A stretch of DNA of 64,000 nucleotides, from the NCBI RefSeq assembly GCF_963169125.1, contig NC_084799.1, positions 105,353,143 to 105,417,142 of the forward strand, in the 5' to 3' direction. The stretch is from Humulus lupulus (Eukaryota > Streptophyta > Magnoliopsida > Rosales > Cannabaceae). Position numbers and translations under genes: made by a program. Position 1 is the stretch's first letter, and each line of letters starts with the position of its first letter. Positions 32,895 to 43,723 of the stretch are shown here, piece after piece. Under the pieces are notes generated by a model, which was given only the letters and a program-made list of their open reading frames with translations, ran no database searches and was not told where the DNA came from.

Positions 32895-34001
32895 TCACGG
32901 GGGTAGGCTGTAAGGGTGGCGAGCGTTGGCGCGTGGGCGCCTGCTCATTGCTACCCGAGCTTCTCGTTGGGAATTTCCCGAGGCCCGTATGTATCTTCTC
33001 AAGTGTCCTTGTCTAATAAGGAACTTGATTTTGTCTTTCAACTGGTTGCATTCATTGGTGTCATGTCCGTAGTCGTTATGATAACGACAGAACTTGGTAG
33101 TGTTTCTCTTCGAAATATCCTTTCGAATGGGGCCATGTTTTTTGTAAGGCACACTAGAACTTGTGGCCTGATAAACCTCTCCCCGAGTCTCAACGAGGGC
33201 AGTGTAGTTAGTGAACCGAGGTTCATAACGATTACCGTCGGCTCGTTTATTGTTGGAGGTGGAAGGCTCGTTATACGGCCGTTTTCCACCATTCTTGCCA
33301 TTACCGTTGCCGTTGCCGTTGCCTTTTCCGTTATCATTAGGTTTGGAACCATTGGCGGTTTTGGAGGGTTCGGAAGCCTTCTTATCCTTGCTTGAGGGTT
33401 TTCCATCGTCGGCAATGGCTTGTTCGAGCTTGATATAGCGATCAGCCCGGTCCAAAAATTCCTGGGTAGTTCTCACTCCTTCCTTTCGGAGACTTTTCCA
33501 GAGGGGAGAATGACGTTTAACCCCTGCGGTTATGGCCATCATTTTGCCTTCTTCCCCCACCGTTTTTGCTCCAGCCGCCGCTCGCATAAAACGCTGGATG
33601 TAGTCCTTCACTGATTCTCCATCCTGCTGGCGAATCTCAACCAGCTGGTTTGCTTCGGTCGGATGCACACGGCCTGCATAGAACTGTCCGTAAAACTCCC
33701 TTACGAACATTTCCCAGGAAACTATGCTTGTGGGAGGGAACTTAAAAAACCATTCCTGCGCGGCTTCAGAAAGTGTTGCAGGGAAGATCCTGCACCGAGC
33801 GTCTTCAGACACTTTCTGAATGTCCATTTGTATCTCAAATTTATGGACATGAGACACTGGGTCTCCGTACCCGTCAAAATTTGGAAGTGTAGGCATTTTG
33901 AACTTGCTTGGAGTTTCTGCATTAGCTATCCTCTGTACAAAAGGAGTCTGAAGACGACGTCCTTCCCCCGACCAGCTGCTGCACTGCTTGGTTGAGGGCA
34001 T
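32895..34001 (-). CDS. gag: Gag of element C (open segment)
   Basis: Retrotransposon Gag core (FDGYGDPVSHVHKFEIQM, AQEWFFKFPPTSIVSW) and a C-x2-H-x4-H-x4-C knuckle (CRYHNDYGHDTNEC) followed by LKDKIKFLIRQGHLRRYI. A Gly/Asn-rich low-complexity linker (GNGNGNGKNGGK) lies between. The frame ends at TGA 32895-32897, and further stops follow before the protease. Closely similar to the Gag fragment at 49847-50301. Confidence 0.9.
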   Translation of the reverse strand: MPSTKQCSSWSGEGRRLQTPFVQRIANAETPSKFKMPTLPNFDGYGDPVSHVHKFEIQMDIQKVSEDARCRIFPATLSEAAQEWFFKFPPTSIVSWEMFVREFYGQFYAGRVHPTEANQLVEIRQQDGESVKDYIQRFMRAAAGAKTVGEEGKMMAITAGVKRHSPLWKSLRKEGVRTTQEFLDRADRYIKLEQAIADDGKPSSKDKKASEPSKTANGSKPNDNGKGNGNGNGNGKNGGKRPYNEPSTSNNKRADGNRYEPRFTNYTALVETRGEVYQATSSSVPYKKHGPIRKDISKRNTTKFCRYHNDYGHDTNECNQLKDKIKFLIRQGHLRRYIRASGNSQREARVAMSRRPRANARHPYSLPP

Positions 34002-35082
34002 CTATTTGGGCCTGTACAGCGGCAGGAATCGCTGTGGCCTCTGTTGCTAGGGGGACGTTCTCGCCATGCCGCTCGCGGTGATCATTGAGTACGTCACGCA
34101 AATCTTCGTTTCTTCTCCGCTACTCGCTACCCCCGAGCCGGTTGAAGACATTATTTTGCTTGGGCTGCCCCCCAGCGTCCCGTCTATCGGGCTGGTCATC
34201 TTGAGGTACCTAGCTCCTGCCTTTACCTCTTTCTTCATTCCTTCGGCCAGCATTTCCCTTGCCTGAGTCGGCCTCATTATATCCATGGCCATCTCTGAAC
34301 CTTGATTGGCTATGGTGGGATTGACTGTTCCCTCGATTTCTGTCCCTGGCTGAAACGTCCCGAACGTTAGAGGGCGGTCTGCGCTGGTCGTGGCGTCCCT
34401 GTGCATTATCATGCCGTGGGGAACCCCAGACCACAGAGCCTAACTCTGAGTCCCTCCTGTTACTAGGGGGATACTGACCTCTGTTCGGTAGGTTTGGCTC
34501 ATCGCCCCTATGGCGTCTAGGACTACGAGGCTGATGCTCGACCCTATTCTGCCTCTATTGCGGGGGACTTCCGCGACCAGCTTAGGATGGTGGCTACGCC
34601 TCAGGGTCCAGCGGAACATCGTCATGGGGCACCTGAGGCTGCTTGGGTCTTTGCGGACTCGAAGGCTAGATCGGTGGGCTAGGATTAGGACCCCTCTGGG
34701 GTGGCCCATTGATAGGTTAGTCAGGATGCGAAACAGGTGCGGCTTGATTCCTTGCTAGTTGCAAGGTCGCCTCAAGGGCTGCCATGGCTTCTCTCTGGCG
34801 GCGGTCCATCTCCGCCTGCCTTTCGCTTAATTCCGCGCGCTGCCGCTCAATCTCCTGCTGCTGCCGTGCCACAACTTCGGCAACAGTCTCTTGACTGGCT
34901 TTTAGACTAGCCAGCTCCTCCTACTACGCCCCCAAGGTACTTTTCAGCGTTGCATCATCCATCTCTTCCTCCTCAAAGTCCAGATGTGGCTCATCCTCCG
35001 CCACGCTCGCAGGGGGAGGAGGAGGTGGGTTTGATGGCGCAGTAGCGGCTGCCTGTCCAACTTTCCTTCCAGTTTTCGCCAT
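34002..35082 (-). pseudogene. Decayed N-terminal Gag region, element C
   Basis: Starting at ATG 35082 (MAKTGRKVGQAAATAPSN) the frame shows Pro-rich and acidic sequence, then a coiled coil rich in Gln, Glu and Arg, but has two adjacent stops near 34920 and several more downstream. It corresponds to the N-terminal extension of Gag in element B. Confidence 0.7.
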
Positions 35083-35108
35083 TAGTTTTCTCATCCATGA
35101 TAAATCAA

Positions 35109-35127
35109 GCTCTCAATGAAAGCACCA
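35109..35127 (-). other. Primer-binding site of element C
   Basis: The complement reads TGGTGCTTTCATTGAGAGC, three bases inside the 5' LTR, identical to the site in element B. Confidence 0.8.
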
Positions 35128-35130
35128 GAA

Positions 35131-35721
35131 TGTTGACCCAGATTTTGGTCAACTGACACGGAGTCGGAATATGCTTGATGTGAATGAATATGTTGACAAG
35201 AATCAAATGACGAAAAGCAATAAGAACACAATATTTTATAGTGGTTGGCCCCAGGATTTGGTAATGACCTACGTCCACTTAGACTGTTATTGATATAAGA
35301 ATCAACGGAGTGATCAAAGAACAAGGGTTCAATGAGTTTCACTAACCTCTGAAGAACAATACAATATTCCAAGGAGAATTACTCGATTCTTAAATAATTC
35401 AAAAGCCAAAAGTCCCTCTCTTGAGCTATATTTCTCTATTTATAGGCTCAAGGGGGATCTCATAAGATCGTTACAGATATTCTCTCCTGAATAATCGGAT
35501 ACTCAGGAGATTGTGTGAGTTAAATTCGGGATTGACAAAGATCTTCACAGTAATGTTACTTTGCATGTGGAACTATCGACCAGTCTGGTCGCAGGTATGA
35601 CTGGGCTGCTTGCTGCTTCTAATACGTCCTCTAGTCGATACCCTAGCAGAGTTCTTCCAGGTGTCAGCCACGTGTCCAGGGTTCACTTGCCACGTCATCA
35701 ATGTCAATTTTTTGGACAACA
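35131..35721 (-). repeat. 5' LTR of element C (591 bp)
   Basis: Pairs with 24230-24821. On the minus strand TATAAATAGAG (complement near 35436-35446) is the likely core promoter. Confidence 0.93.
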
Positions 35722-36920
35722 GTATCTTTTCAAGTTCTAAATTTTGAAAATGTGTATGTGAACATCTAAAACGTGTAGATCTCAAAAAAATACCAAAAAT
35801 AAAAAAAATCATCCCAAACGGATACCGAGTGAAAAATTATGTCTCTTACAAGAATTGCATCGAACCACCATCGAGCAACCATCGAACCACCATTGAGCAA
35901 CGTCGATTTTTTCATAAAAATATTGATTTTGAAGGCTCCATCAAGCTGGTATCGAGCACCATCGAGCAACAATCGAGCAAAGTCAATTTTCTACATATTT
36001 CAGAGTTTCAGATTTGAAAAATAACTCAAGAATTATGCCCAACTCGATGGTTTTCGGTGCTACCTCGATGGGGCCTTCAAAATGAATATTTTCATGAAAA
36101 AATCAACGTTGTTCGATGGTGGTTTGATACAATTCTTGTAAGAGACATGATTTTTCACGCGGATGTCCGTTTGTGATGATTTTTTTTATTTTGGGTATTT
36201 TTTTGAGATCTACACATTTTAGATGTTCACATACATATTTTTAAAGTTTAGAACTTGAAAACATACCCAAACATATCTTAACATGAGGTATGTTTTGCAT
36301 TTGTCATTTTTTTTCAAGATTTATATTTCCCAAATGTGTATATATACATCTCAAACCTGTAGATCTTGAAAAAATAAAAAAAATAAAAAAAATCACCTAA
36401 AACGGACACTAGAGTGAAAAATTACGTATCTTGCAAGAGTCGCATCGAATATCATCGAACCTCTATCGAACCACCATCGAGCAACATCGATTTTTTCATG
36501 AAAATGTTGATTTTGAAGGCCCCATCGAGCTGGCATTGAGCACCATCGAACCATGTCGATTTTTTTTGCAGATTTCAAAGTTTCAAATTTGAAAAAAAAA
36601 ATCGCAAAAAAAGCTCAAAAATCATGCCCTGATCTGTTCGAAATGCAATATTTTAGTATCCTAAATAAGGAATACTTGCTATTATATTAAGTTCTCTTAT
36701 ATTTTACCTTACCTATGAATTTTTTTCTAAAGAAAGAGTTGAGATGAATGAGTTGAGGGAGAGAGAAGAAAGAAGAGGAAGTTGATGAAAAATTTATGGG
36801 AGGGGTATTTTGAGTATTGTCAAAAAATTTAGTATTTTTTTGAAATGATTAGAAGACCTAGTATTTTTTTTTATTTAGGACACCTCATTAAGCATAAAAT
36901 CTCAAATTTCCCTTTACCAA

Positions 36921-38014
36921 ATATTTATATATTTATAGGGTTGAAATTAATTTACGCCATGCCTACTCGAGTCTAATATAAAGCATTTTGCGTATCTTTT
37001 ATTCCTGTTAGCATATAATCATATTTCAATGTTGTTAACGTATGCATACGTAAAATTAATAGTAAAGAGGTTGTTACTTTCAAAAGATTGGAAACTATAT
37101 ATTGATCTGATTTCTAGGAAACCATAATTAAGGGACGAAGACGATCATTTCACATTTGAACTATGCTCTCTCGGTCATACATACACACTAGATTTGGATT
37201 ATTGGGCTTTGAACTATGCTCTCTCGGTCATACATACACACTAGATTTGGATTATTGGGCTTTGAACTATGCTCTCTCGGTCACATTTGAACTATGCTCT
37301 CTTAGTCTATAGTCTAAACCACATAAGTATATTGTACAATATTGTTGGGCTTTCATTTGGCCACGAATTGATGTTTGGAACCCATTAAAACTAGATAAAT
37401 GGCAGGTTGTGTCCCATGTAATTTGGCATAAAGTTAAAAAATCATAGCCGAAGTAGCAATTTAGTACTTTCTAGTTTCACGTTCACATATTACTTTAGTT
37501 TTAAAGAATGTGTATAATTATAATTGAGAAATGTTAGGGCATAAGTGATACCAACATCAGTACCATTGTAAAAGATAAACTTGAACCACGCCAGTCTCAA
37601 GATGTGTACACACACACACATATATGTATATATATAAACCAAAATACATGAGATGATATGATCAAGTCGTATGCGACGAAGGAAATGAATGATCTAACTA
37701 GTCTTAGTACAAAAGAAAAATGTAGAACGTGGCAAAAATTGCAGACCTAATAGAAAGCTTGCTGCTTGCATCGTTGAAGAGGTTCAAGGTGTGCATGAGT
37801 GTGTATCATCAATGATAATGGGTTCTCTCTCCGTCATATATGTATTAATTGTGGAACAAAGTAATGTATATACGTTTCTATATTCAAATGAGACTGGGCT
37901 TATGTAAAATCAGATAAAGGGCTTTTTGTTTTTTTTTTATAAAAAAAATTACACTTCTCAATATAATTTTCCAAAAAGTGCCATTTGTATAAACCAATTT
38001 TCTATTATAAGCCA
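36921..38014. other. Non-coding DNA between two Mutator-like elements
   Basis: AT-rich sequence with a 53-bp tandem repeat (37155-37306) and CA/TA microsatellite tracts (37606-37636). No coding region or RNA gene is supported. Confidence 0.6.
37155..37306 (+). repeat. 53-bp tandem repeat
   Basis: Units beginning TTTGAACTATGCTCTC start at 37155, 37208 and 37261 (exact period 53). The first two are identical; the third breaks off after 22 bp and is followed by another partial copy from 37285. Confidence 0.95.
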
Positions 38015-38347
38015 TTTCGGAAGAGAAATTTTACACTATATGCATCATAATATAGTTAAATTTTTTAACATGCCTTCATAAAAATTCTCCCACTAATATG
38101 CCCCCTCCCTTATTTTAGACAAAAATACCATCATCATAAAATTTAACATTTCACACATTTTTCTCTCTATCTCACTCTCTCCTTCATCATTTACAGCCAT
38201 TTTCACAGCAACCCATTGTCGATTTTCACAGCCAAATTGGTGATGAAATTGGACTGCTTGGATCTGGAAGTTCATTTCAAGTGAAGAATTCATTTCAAGT
38301 GAAGAAATTGTCATTCTTGGCGTTTTTTAAGAGAAAAAAAATCATGG

Positions 38348-39061
38348 GTAAGTATCATTTCATTCTATCTACTTGTGAATATGTAATGCCATGGTTAGAT
38401 ATTAGATTCGAACTATTCCGCAGTTGAGTGTGGTATTTTTTCTGCATTTTTTGATCAGTTCTTTAGATTTTGAATTATGTGGGTGCCATTCCAAAATCGA
38501 TGGCATTTCGATGGTACATCGATGAAATGTCGATGCTGGGGCGAACATCTAATTTAGATGTTATTTTCAATATAATATTGATGGTATATCGATGTTGAAT
38601 CGATGCCATATATATTGATTTGGTTCAGCGTTGATATGGCATCGATATACCATCGAAATGGAATCGCGTACAGATGGCAACCATCAGCATTGATTATACA
38701 TCGATGACATTTCGATAGTATATCGATGCCATATCGATGGTATATCGATGAAATTTCGATGTTGGGGCAACCATATTATTTAGATGTTATGTTCGATATA
38801 ATATTGATGGTATATCCATGCTGAATCGATGCCATATATGTTGATTTGGTTCAGCATCGATATACCATCAACATGGAATCGCGTACATATGGCAACTATC
38901 AGCATCGATTATGCATCGAAATGTCATCGATGTGGCATCGATGTTGAACTGCAATACAGATTTTCATAGGCATCAATTCATCATCGATTTACCATCGATT
39001 CTTCATCGATCACACATTATTTTTATAATTTTCTTATGTTTTTTTTTTTGTAAATTTGCAG
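38348..39061 (+). other. First intron of the transposase gene, holding a TCGA array
   Basis: GTAAGT donor at 38348 and TTTGCAG acceptor at 39055-39061. Most of the intron (about 38500-39030) is an 11-bp-period repeat with TCGA at its core. See the separate repeat entry. Confidence 0.75.
38500..39030. repeat. 11-bp-period TCGATG array, left arm of element M
   Basis: Consecutive units such as TCGATAGTATA, TCGATGCCATA, TCGATGGTATA and TCGATGAAATT are each exactly 11 bp. The array runs in blocks, with short interruptions, through the first intron of the transposase gene. A period of 11 is not a multiple of three, so it is not coding; it is close to one DNA helical turn. Confidence 0.9.
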
Positions 39062-40999
39062 GTTCCAGAGTTAATATAATTGTTTCTTACAACAGTGTTT
39101 AGGAACAGAAAGGAGAGAAATGGAATTTCAAAGCTGGTTTGAACACTATAATACACGTACCAATTGATGTTGCTTACATAGAATTATTGGAGAAGTTGTA
39201 TTCGAAGCTGAAAGTGGATAGGTCATTGTTTGACTTAAAGTTGGAAGTGTCGTTTACATGCAATGATTTTAGCGTAGATCCCATTGAAATCACAGATGAT
39301 GAAGGAGTTAGTGCTCTTATTCTTGACAATTCAAAGTCCTTAAGACATCGGGTTCCTTAATGCGTTAGTTTGATTACAAATAACATTGCTCTTATTGATC
39401 CATCTCCTAGAGCAAGTGTTAATATGGAAAACCATAATCAATCCTGCACGGTTGTTCCACAAACAGCTCATGGGCCAAGTGTATGTATGGGAGGTTCTAT
39501 TCATACTGAAACTTTTTTCCCCCCAACAAATCTCCCGCATGATGATGGGTATGAGTATGAGCCTTATGTCAATGACGATCCAATTGCCCATTTTGGTGAT
39601 GATGATGAAAGAGTTGATGGGTGCAGTAGTTCTGATGATAACTCAGAGGATTGGTTGTCGATGCTACCTGTGGTTCAAGTAGATAATTTAAATGTACGAA
39701 CCTAGCCAAGACGTCAAGAAAGCCAAGGATGGAGGACTGCTAGCTCAGAGAGCAGTCGTCCAACTACACAAGACGATAGAAAGAGATGGAGTTCTCTGGC
39801 GTATACTGCTGAAGATATCTCATGCCCCTCTTATGTTATCCTCATGTTATCTGGAGTGAGTTATGGAGTAATAGAAGTTGGGAAGGTTTTTGAGAACAAG
39901 TTAGAGTTGAAGACGAAGGCACACTTGTATGCAATGAAGCACAACTTCGAGTTTGTGGTGAAGAAGTCAGGTACTGAAGTTTGGTATATCACTTGCAAGG
40001 ATCCTTATTGTGGGTGGAGATTGAGGGGGAAAAGAATGCCTAAATCTGATATGTTCGAGATAACTCGGTTCACCAATAAACACACTTGTTCACTTGACCT
40101 CCGACATAAAGGCCATCGCCAAGCTGCACCTTGGGTTATTGGTCATTGCATAAAGAAAAATTATCAGACTGGATCGAATGCATACATGACAAACAACATA
40201 AGAGAAGACATTAAGAATGATTATGGCATTGAGTTGTCATATGGAAAAGCTTGGAGATGCCGAGAGAAGGCTCTTTCTTATGTCAGAGGGACACTGGAAG
40301 CATCCTACCATAAGTTACCATCGTACCTGTTCATGCTTCAACAGAAAAATCTCGGGACGTTGAGAAATTTTGTCACTGAGGAAGATCGATTCAAATATTG
40401 CTTTTTCTCACTCGGAGTTAGTAGAAGAGGGTTTCGTACATGTTGTCATGTGTTATGTGTGGATGACACTTTTTTAAAGACAAAATACGGTGGCCAAATG
40501 TTATGTGCAGTCGCGCTGGATGCAAATAACCATCTATATCCAGTTGCATTTGGTATTGAGGATAGTGAGAATCATGATTCTTGGACGTATTTCATGTCAA
40601 AGCTAAAGGAAGCGATTGGGGAAGTTGAGGACCTGACATTTGTATCTGACAGGCATGCAAGTATTACACATGTCTTGGAAACTATTTTCCCCAATGCCTA
40701 TCACGGTGCTTGCTACCACCACATTAGTATGAATGTGGTTGCTAAATTCAAGACTGATTATTGTCATGTGTTGATGTATAATGCGACATATGCTTTTAGG
40801 AAATCCGAGTTCCATGCTAACTTCAAAAAAATCAAATCAAAAGACCCAGCTATTGCTCAATACCTTGAAGGCATGGGTTTTGATAAAATGGTCCCGTGCT
40901 TACTTTCCTGGAAATAAGTATGTCATTGTGAATTGTATTTTAATTTATGAAATCTTCTAAATGTACATTACTATTAAATGTTAGTTTTCCTGGATACTA

Positions 41000-42924
41000 G
41001 GTATAATATAATGACAAGCAATTACGATAATTCGCAGCGTCGAGATGCTGCAAATAAATAGAGTATCGTTAAGGAAAATTGGATTGTTAAAATGAGATAA
41101 ATGTTCTAACAAATATAAAAGACTTACAGTTTCTGTCAACCATTCTTTTGCCACCTTCAACTTCAAGAAACAAATGGGGTCCCATCACAACATTCCAACT
41201 TCCTAGGTCTGTTGTTGTCAATCTCACCGAGTACCCATCGGTTAAAAGTTGTCAACATATCTTGATCCAATACCTTTAAAGGAAGGATCGTAAATGGGTC
41301 CTTGAACTTTGGTTTCTTGGCTGCTGGAGTATAGTCCTCGTACCTTATTGGTCTCTGTCTAGTGCGCTTACCTGTAACGGGAGCAATTAGTATCTAATCT
41401 CTTTAAAACATGTAAAAACTCATGGATTATTCGTACCTAAGACCGTCTGCACTGGCTGAGAAGGTGTGGCTTCTCCAACAGGAGGCTCGTAACATGTGGG
41501 GAGAATGTCGCACTCTACATCCTCTCCTGGAGTAGGTATACCACCAAGTGTTGCCAACTTCTCTAATATGACTTCTTGATTCTTAAGGACGATACATAGA
41601 GTGGCCTTAACCTCGTCCACTGCACCTGATAGTCTGGCCATCTCACCCAACACAACCTCATAAGCCCCAGGAGCAGGATCAGAAGTAGGTTCTGCACTAG
41701 TATCTGGAGCAGTCTCTGTCGGGGCATCCTCCATAAAATGCCAGCCTCCACAGCTATCTCAGCCACCGTAGTAGCCTCTGCCTCAGGATCGTAAGGTCTT
41801 CCATCCTCTGGTGTAGGCTAGATCATATCCTGCAGCATCGCATACCTAGGAGCATCCCCATTTGTCCTCTGATATATGGTATCAAAGAAGTCTCCCTCGT
41901 TTGGTCGAGGCCTTAGGATAGAAATGCATGACAACTGTAATGGAAACAAAACAAGCAAATTAGAAACGACATAAGTTGATTAGTATAATTCAAAAGTTCT
42001 TGAATTATTTAAATTTAATATAACTTACTTGTCTCCTCGCAAGTTCATCCTTCAAATGCAAATGCTTCGGCTGGCCTGTGCTCTCCCATTGTAGCATCTT
42101 AGGGAACTTGAATCCATAGGGCTTGGCATATTCCTTCTGTAAATCAAGAATTGTCTCGTATGCCCAATATTGCAAGGCTGGTGGATACCTTTTGCAGGTG
42201 TACTTTGCCTCCACCTGAACACCCTTAGAAGACTCCACCTGAGTGATCTTCTTCGCCTTCTTACCAGGTATTGTAGCACCAATCACTTTCATATCTCTAT
42301 TGAATTGTTTCATAGTTGTATCGAATGAAAGGGATCCCCACGGATACTTCTCAAAATAATCTAAATTCTCGACCATCGACAATGAATCTCGCTAAATAGC
42401 ATTGCCATTCTCAGCAGCCAATAGTATCCCCTCCACAAAGTAAACCAAACCGAGCTTGTACAAATCATAAGGTACATTGCACATACTAAAAGCTTGTGCC
42501 AACATATTGAACCCAATGTCTTTCTCGGGTTCCACACTGAAATATGTATCAACTAGGCGAGAGGAATTAAGGTGAGGTTGAATGTCAACGACAAGTGGTG
42601 GATAGGAGCAGCTCAGGCTAGTGATAATGGCAAACTCGTGCACCCCAAACTTACATAAGTTTGGGCCCATCAAGAAGTGCACCTCATCGCCACGCGGAGA
42701 CTTGACCTTCCACAAAAGCAGTGTGTGCACCAATGCTCCAGAGAACGGAAAGGCAGGGGCTGTGAAGAATGGTCCAAAAACAGACTCATTCACCCTCCCC
42801 AACAATCCATGCTCCTCAACCTTTTCTTCAATTTTGTTAACCTCTCGGAACCCCTATAGGTCATAAGTCTGACATAATGATCCTCTATAGGGATCTCAAG
42901 CGGTGGGATTTGTTTGGGTGGCAT
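41000..42924 (-). pseudogene. DUF1985/ULP-like gene of element M, protease domain deleted
   Basis: Minus-strand exons 42924-42029, 41934-41437, 41371-41128 and 41047 to about 41022, with GT/AG introns 41935-42028, 41372-41436 and 41048-41127. ATG 42924 (MPPKQIPPLEIPIEDHYV) follows a TTTTGCAG acceptor. Exon 1 has a DUF1985-like domain (SGALVHTLLLWKVK, CKFGVHEFAIITSLSC) and the following YPWGSLSF block. Exon 2 ends in a heptad-like stretch (MARLSGAVDEVKATL). Exon 3 has KRTRQRPIRYED and VAKEWLTET; exon 4 begins HLDAANY, matching the start of the C48 (Ulp1) peptidase region, then stops. The His-Asp-Cys catalytic part is absent. Other damage: a frame change near 42845, TAG 42392 and a frame change near 41735. 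The intact family member would be a SUMO-protease-like protein. Confidence 0.82.
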
Positions 42925-42987
42925 CTGCAAAATATCCAAAAAAAAGAGAATTAGTTGAATTTACAAAAAATACTCAGTCTGTTGTTG

Positions 42988-43723
42988 TCATCGATGTTCT
43001 ATCGAAATGCTATCGATATACCATCGAATTCCATCGAAATGCCATCGATATACCATCGAAAAGCCATTGTTATACCATCAAAATGCCATCGATATACCAT
43101 TGAAATGTCATCGATATACAACTGACTAAGCCACCCTCGAATCAGCATCGAAATACTATCGATATACCATCGAAACAAATTTTACAAATAAACAAACAAA
43201 CTATCGATGTGCCATCGAAATGGAATCAAAATACTATCGATATACCATCGAAATAGCATCGATGGAGCATTGAATATCTTTCAAGTAGATAACATATAAA
43301 AGCCATCGACATCGCATCGACATAGCATCGAATAAACATCGGCGCATGACCATCAAATTAATGTGCTCGAACAACCATCGAAATGGCATCGAAATAACAT
43401 CGACATAGCATCAAAATTAATAGATTTACCAAAATATAACTAACACCAAGAAAGCATCGAAATACCATCGAACTATAATCGAAATTACATTGAAGTCAGC
43501 ATCGACATATCATCGAAATTTCATCTATTTTATACAAAAAAATGAAAACCATGCAAGCATTGAAACGACCTCGATATACCATCGATTGCGCATCGATGGA
43601 CTATCCCCTTAATTTACTGGTCCATCAAAATACTATCGATGGATATCGATGAACTACTTTTCAATAATTTAAAAATATGCACATACACTGTATGTCATCG
43701 AATTACCATCGATGAAGCATCGA
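42988..43723. repeat. 11-bp-period CATCGA array, right arm of element M
   Basis: Units such as CATCGAAATGC, CATCGATATAC, CATCGAAAAGC, CATCGACATAG and CATCGAATAAA follow each other at 11 bp. It is the inverted counterpart of the left array and lies in the 5' intron of the minus-strand DUF1985 gene. It resumes after the solo LTR at 46327-46366. Confidence 0.9.

Larger units (their letters stand above)
24230..35721 (-). mobile_element. Element C: Tat-lineage Ty3/gypsy retrotransposon, minus strand
   Basis: LTRs at 35131-35721 (5') and 24230-24821 (3') start TGTTGACCCAG and end GGACAACA in + orientation. The flanks GTATG (24225-24229) and GTATC (35722-35726) are a 5-bp duplication with one change; the other arm of the host fold-back element shows the empty site (GGTATG followed by TTTTCAAG, as the reverse complement near 36262). 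Gag, protease, RT, two RNase H domains and integrase read on the minus strand, and a spliced gene homologous to that of element B reads on +. By eye the LTRs differ at roughly 23 of 592 positions, so C is older than B. Confidence 0.93.
23584..36912. mobile_element. Fold-back Mutator-like element (~1.83 kb palindrome) split by element C
   Basis: Left end GGAAAATTTGAG (23584) and right end CTCAAATTTCCC (36912) are inverted copies, flanked by an 8-bp duplication TTTACTAA / TTTACCAA (23576-23583, 36913-36920; one mismatch). Leaving out element C and its 5-bp duplication, the element is ~1829 bp and almost wholly palindromic: the reverse complement of ~35997-36912 follows 23584-24229 joined to 35722-35996 base for base with scattered differences. 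There is no transposase gene. The ends, the CT-rich leader, the ATCATGG/GTAAG exon-intron border (23775-23785) and the TCGA arrays resemble the Mutator-like element at 38023-46808, so I read it as a non-autonomous relative. Confidence 0.8.
38344..41025 (+). pseudogene. Mutator-type (MURA) transposase of element M, C-terminus deleted
   Basis: A four-base first exon segment (ATGG, 38344-38347) splices over a 714-bp intron (GT at 38348, AG at 39060-39061) to 39062; the phase fits. The N-terminal region looks like the PB1-type domain of plant MULE proteins. A MuDR DNA-binding domain follows (YITCKDPYCGWRLRGKR, FTNKHTC). The DDE core has LCVDDTFLKTKYGG (Asp at 40462), FVSDRHASI (Asp at 40648) and the CYHH motif at 40711-40722. 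Damage: TAG 39100, TAA 39358, TAG 39703 and a frame change near 40885 at an A-run, after which the other frame gives WSRAYFPGN. A second intron (40918-41000) leads to YNIMTSN, then the sequence ends: the SWIM zinc-finger part is gone. The stops at 39100 and 39703 are TAG, fitting Trp or Gln codons. Confidence 0.88.

Noticed and set aside
33250..33438. Plus-strand frames opposite the Gag and pol of element C
   Set aside because: They are antisense shadows of the coding strand with low-complexity content.
42988..43723. Regular short repeats that might suggest a CRISPR array
   Set aside because: The unit is 11 bp without unique spacers, and the setting is a plant transposon.
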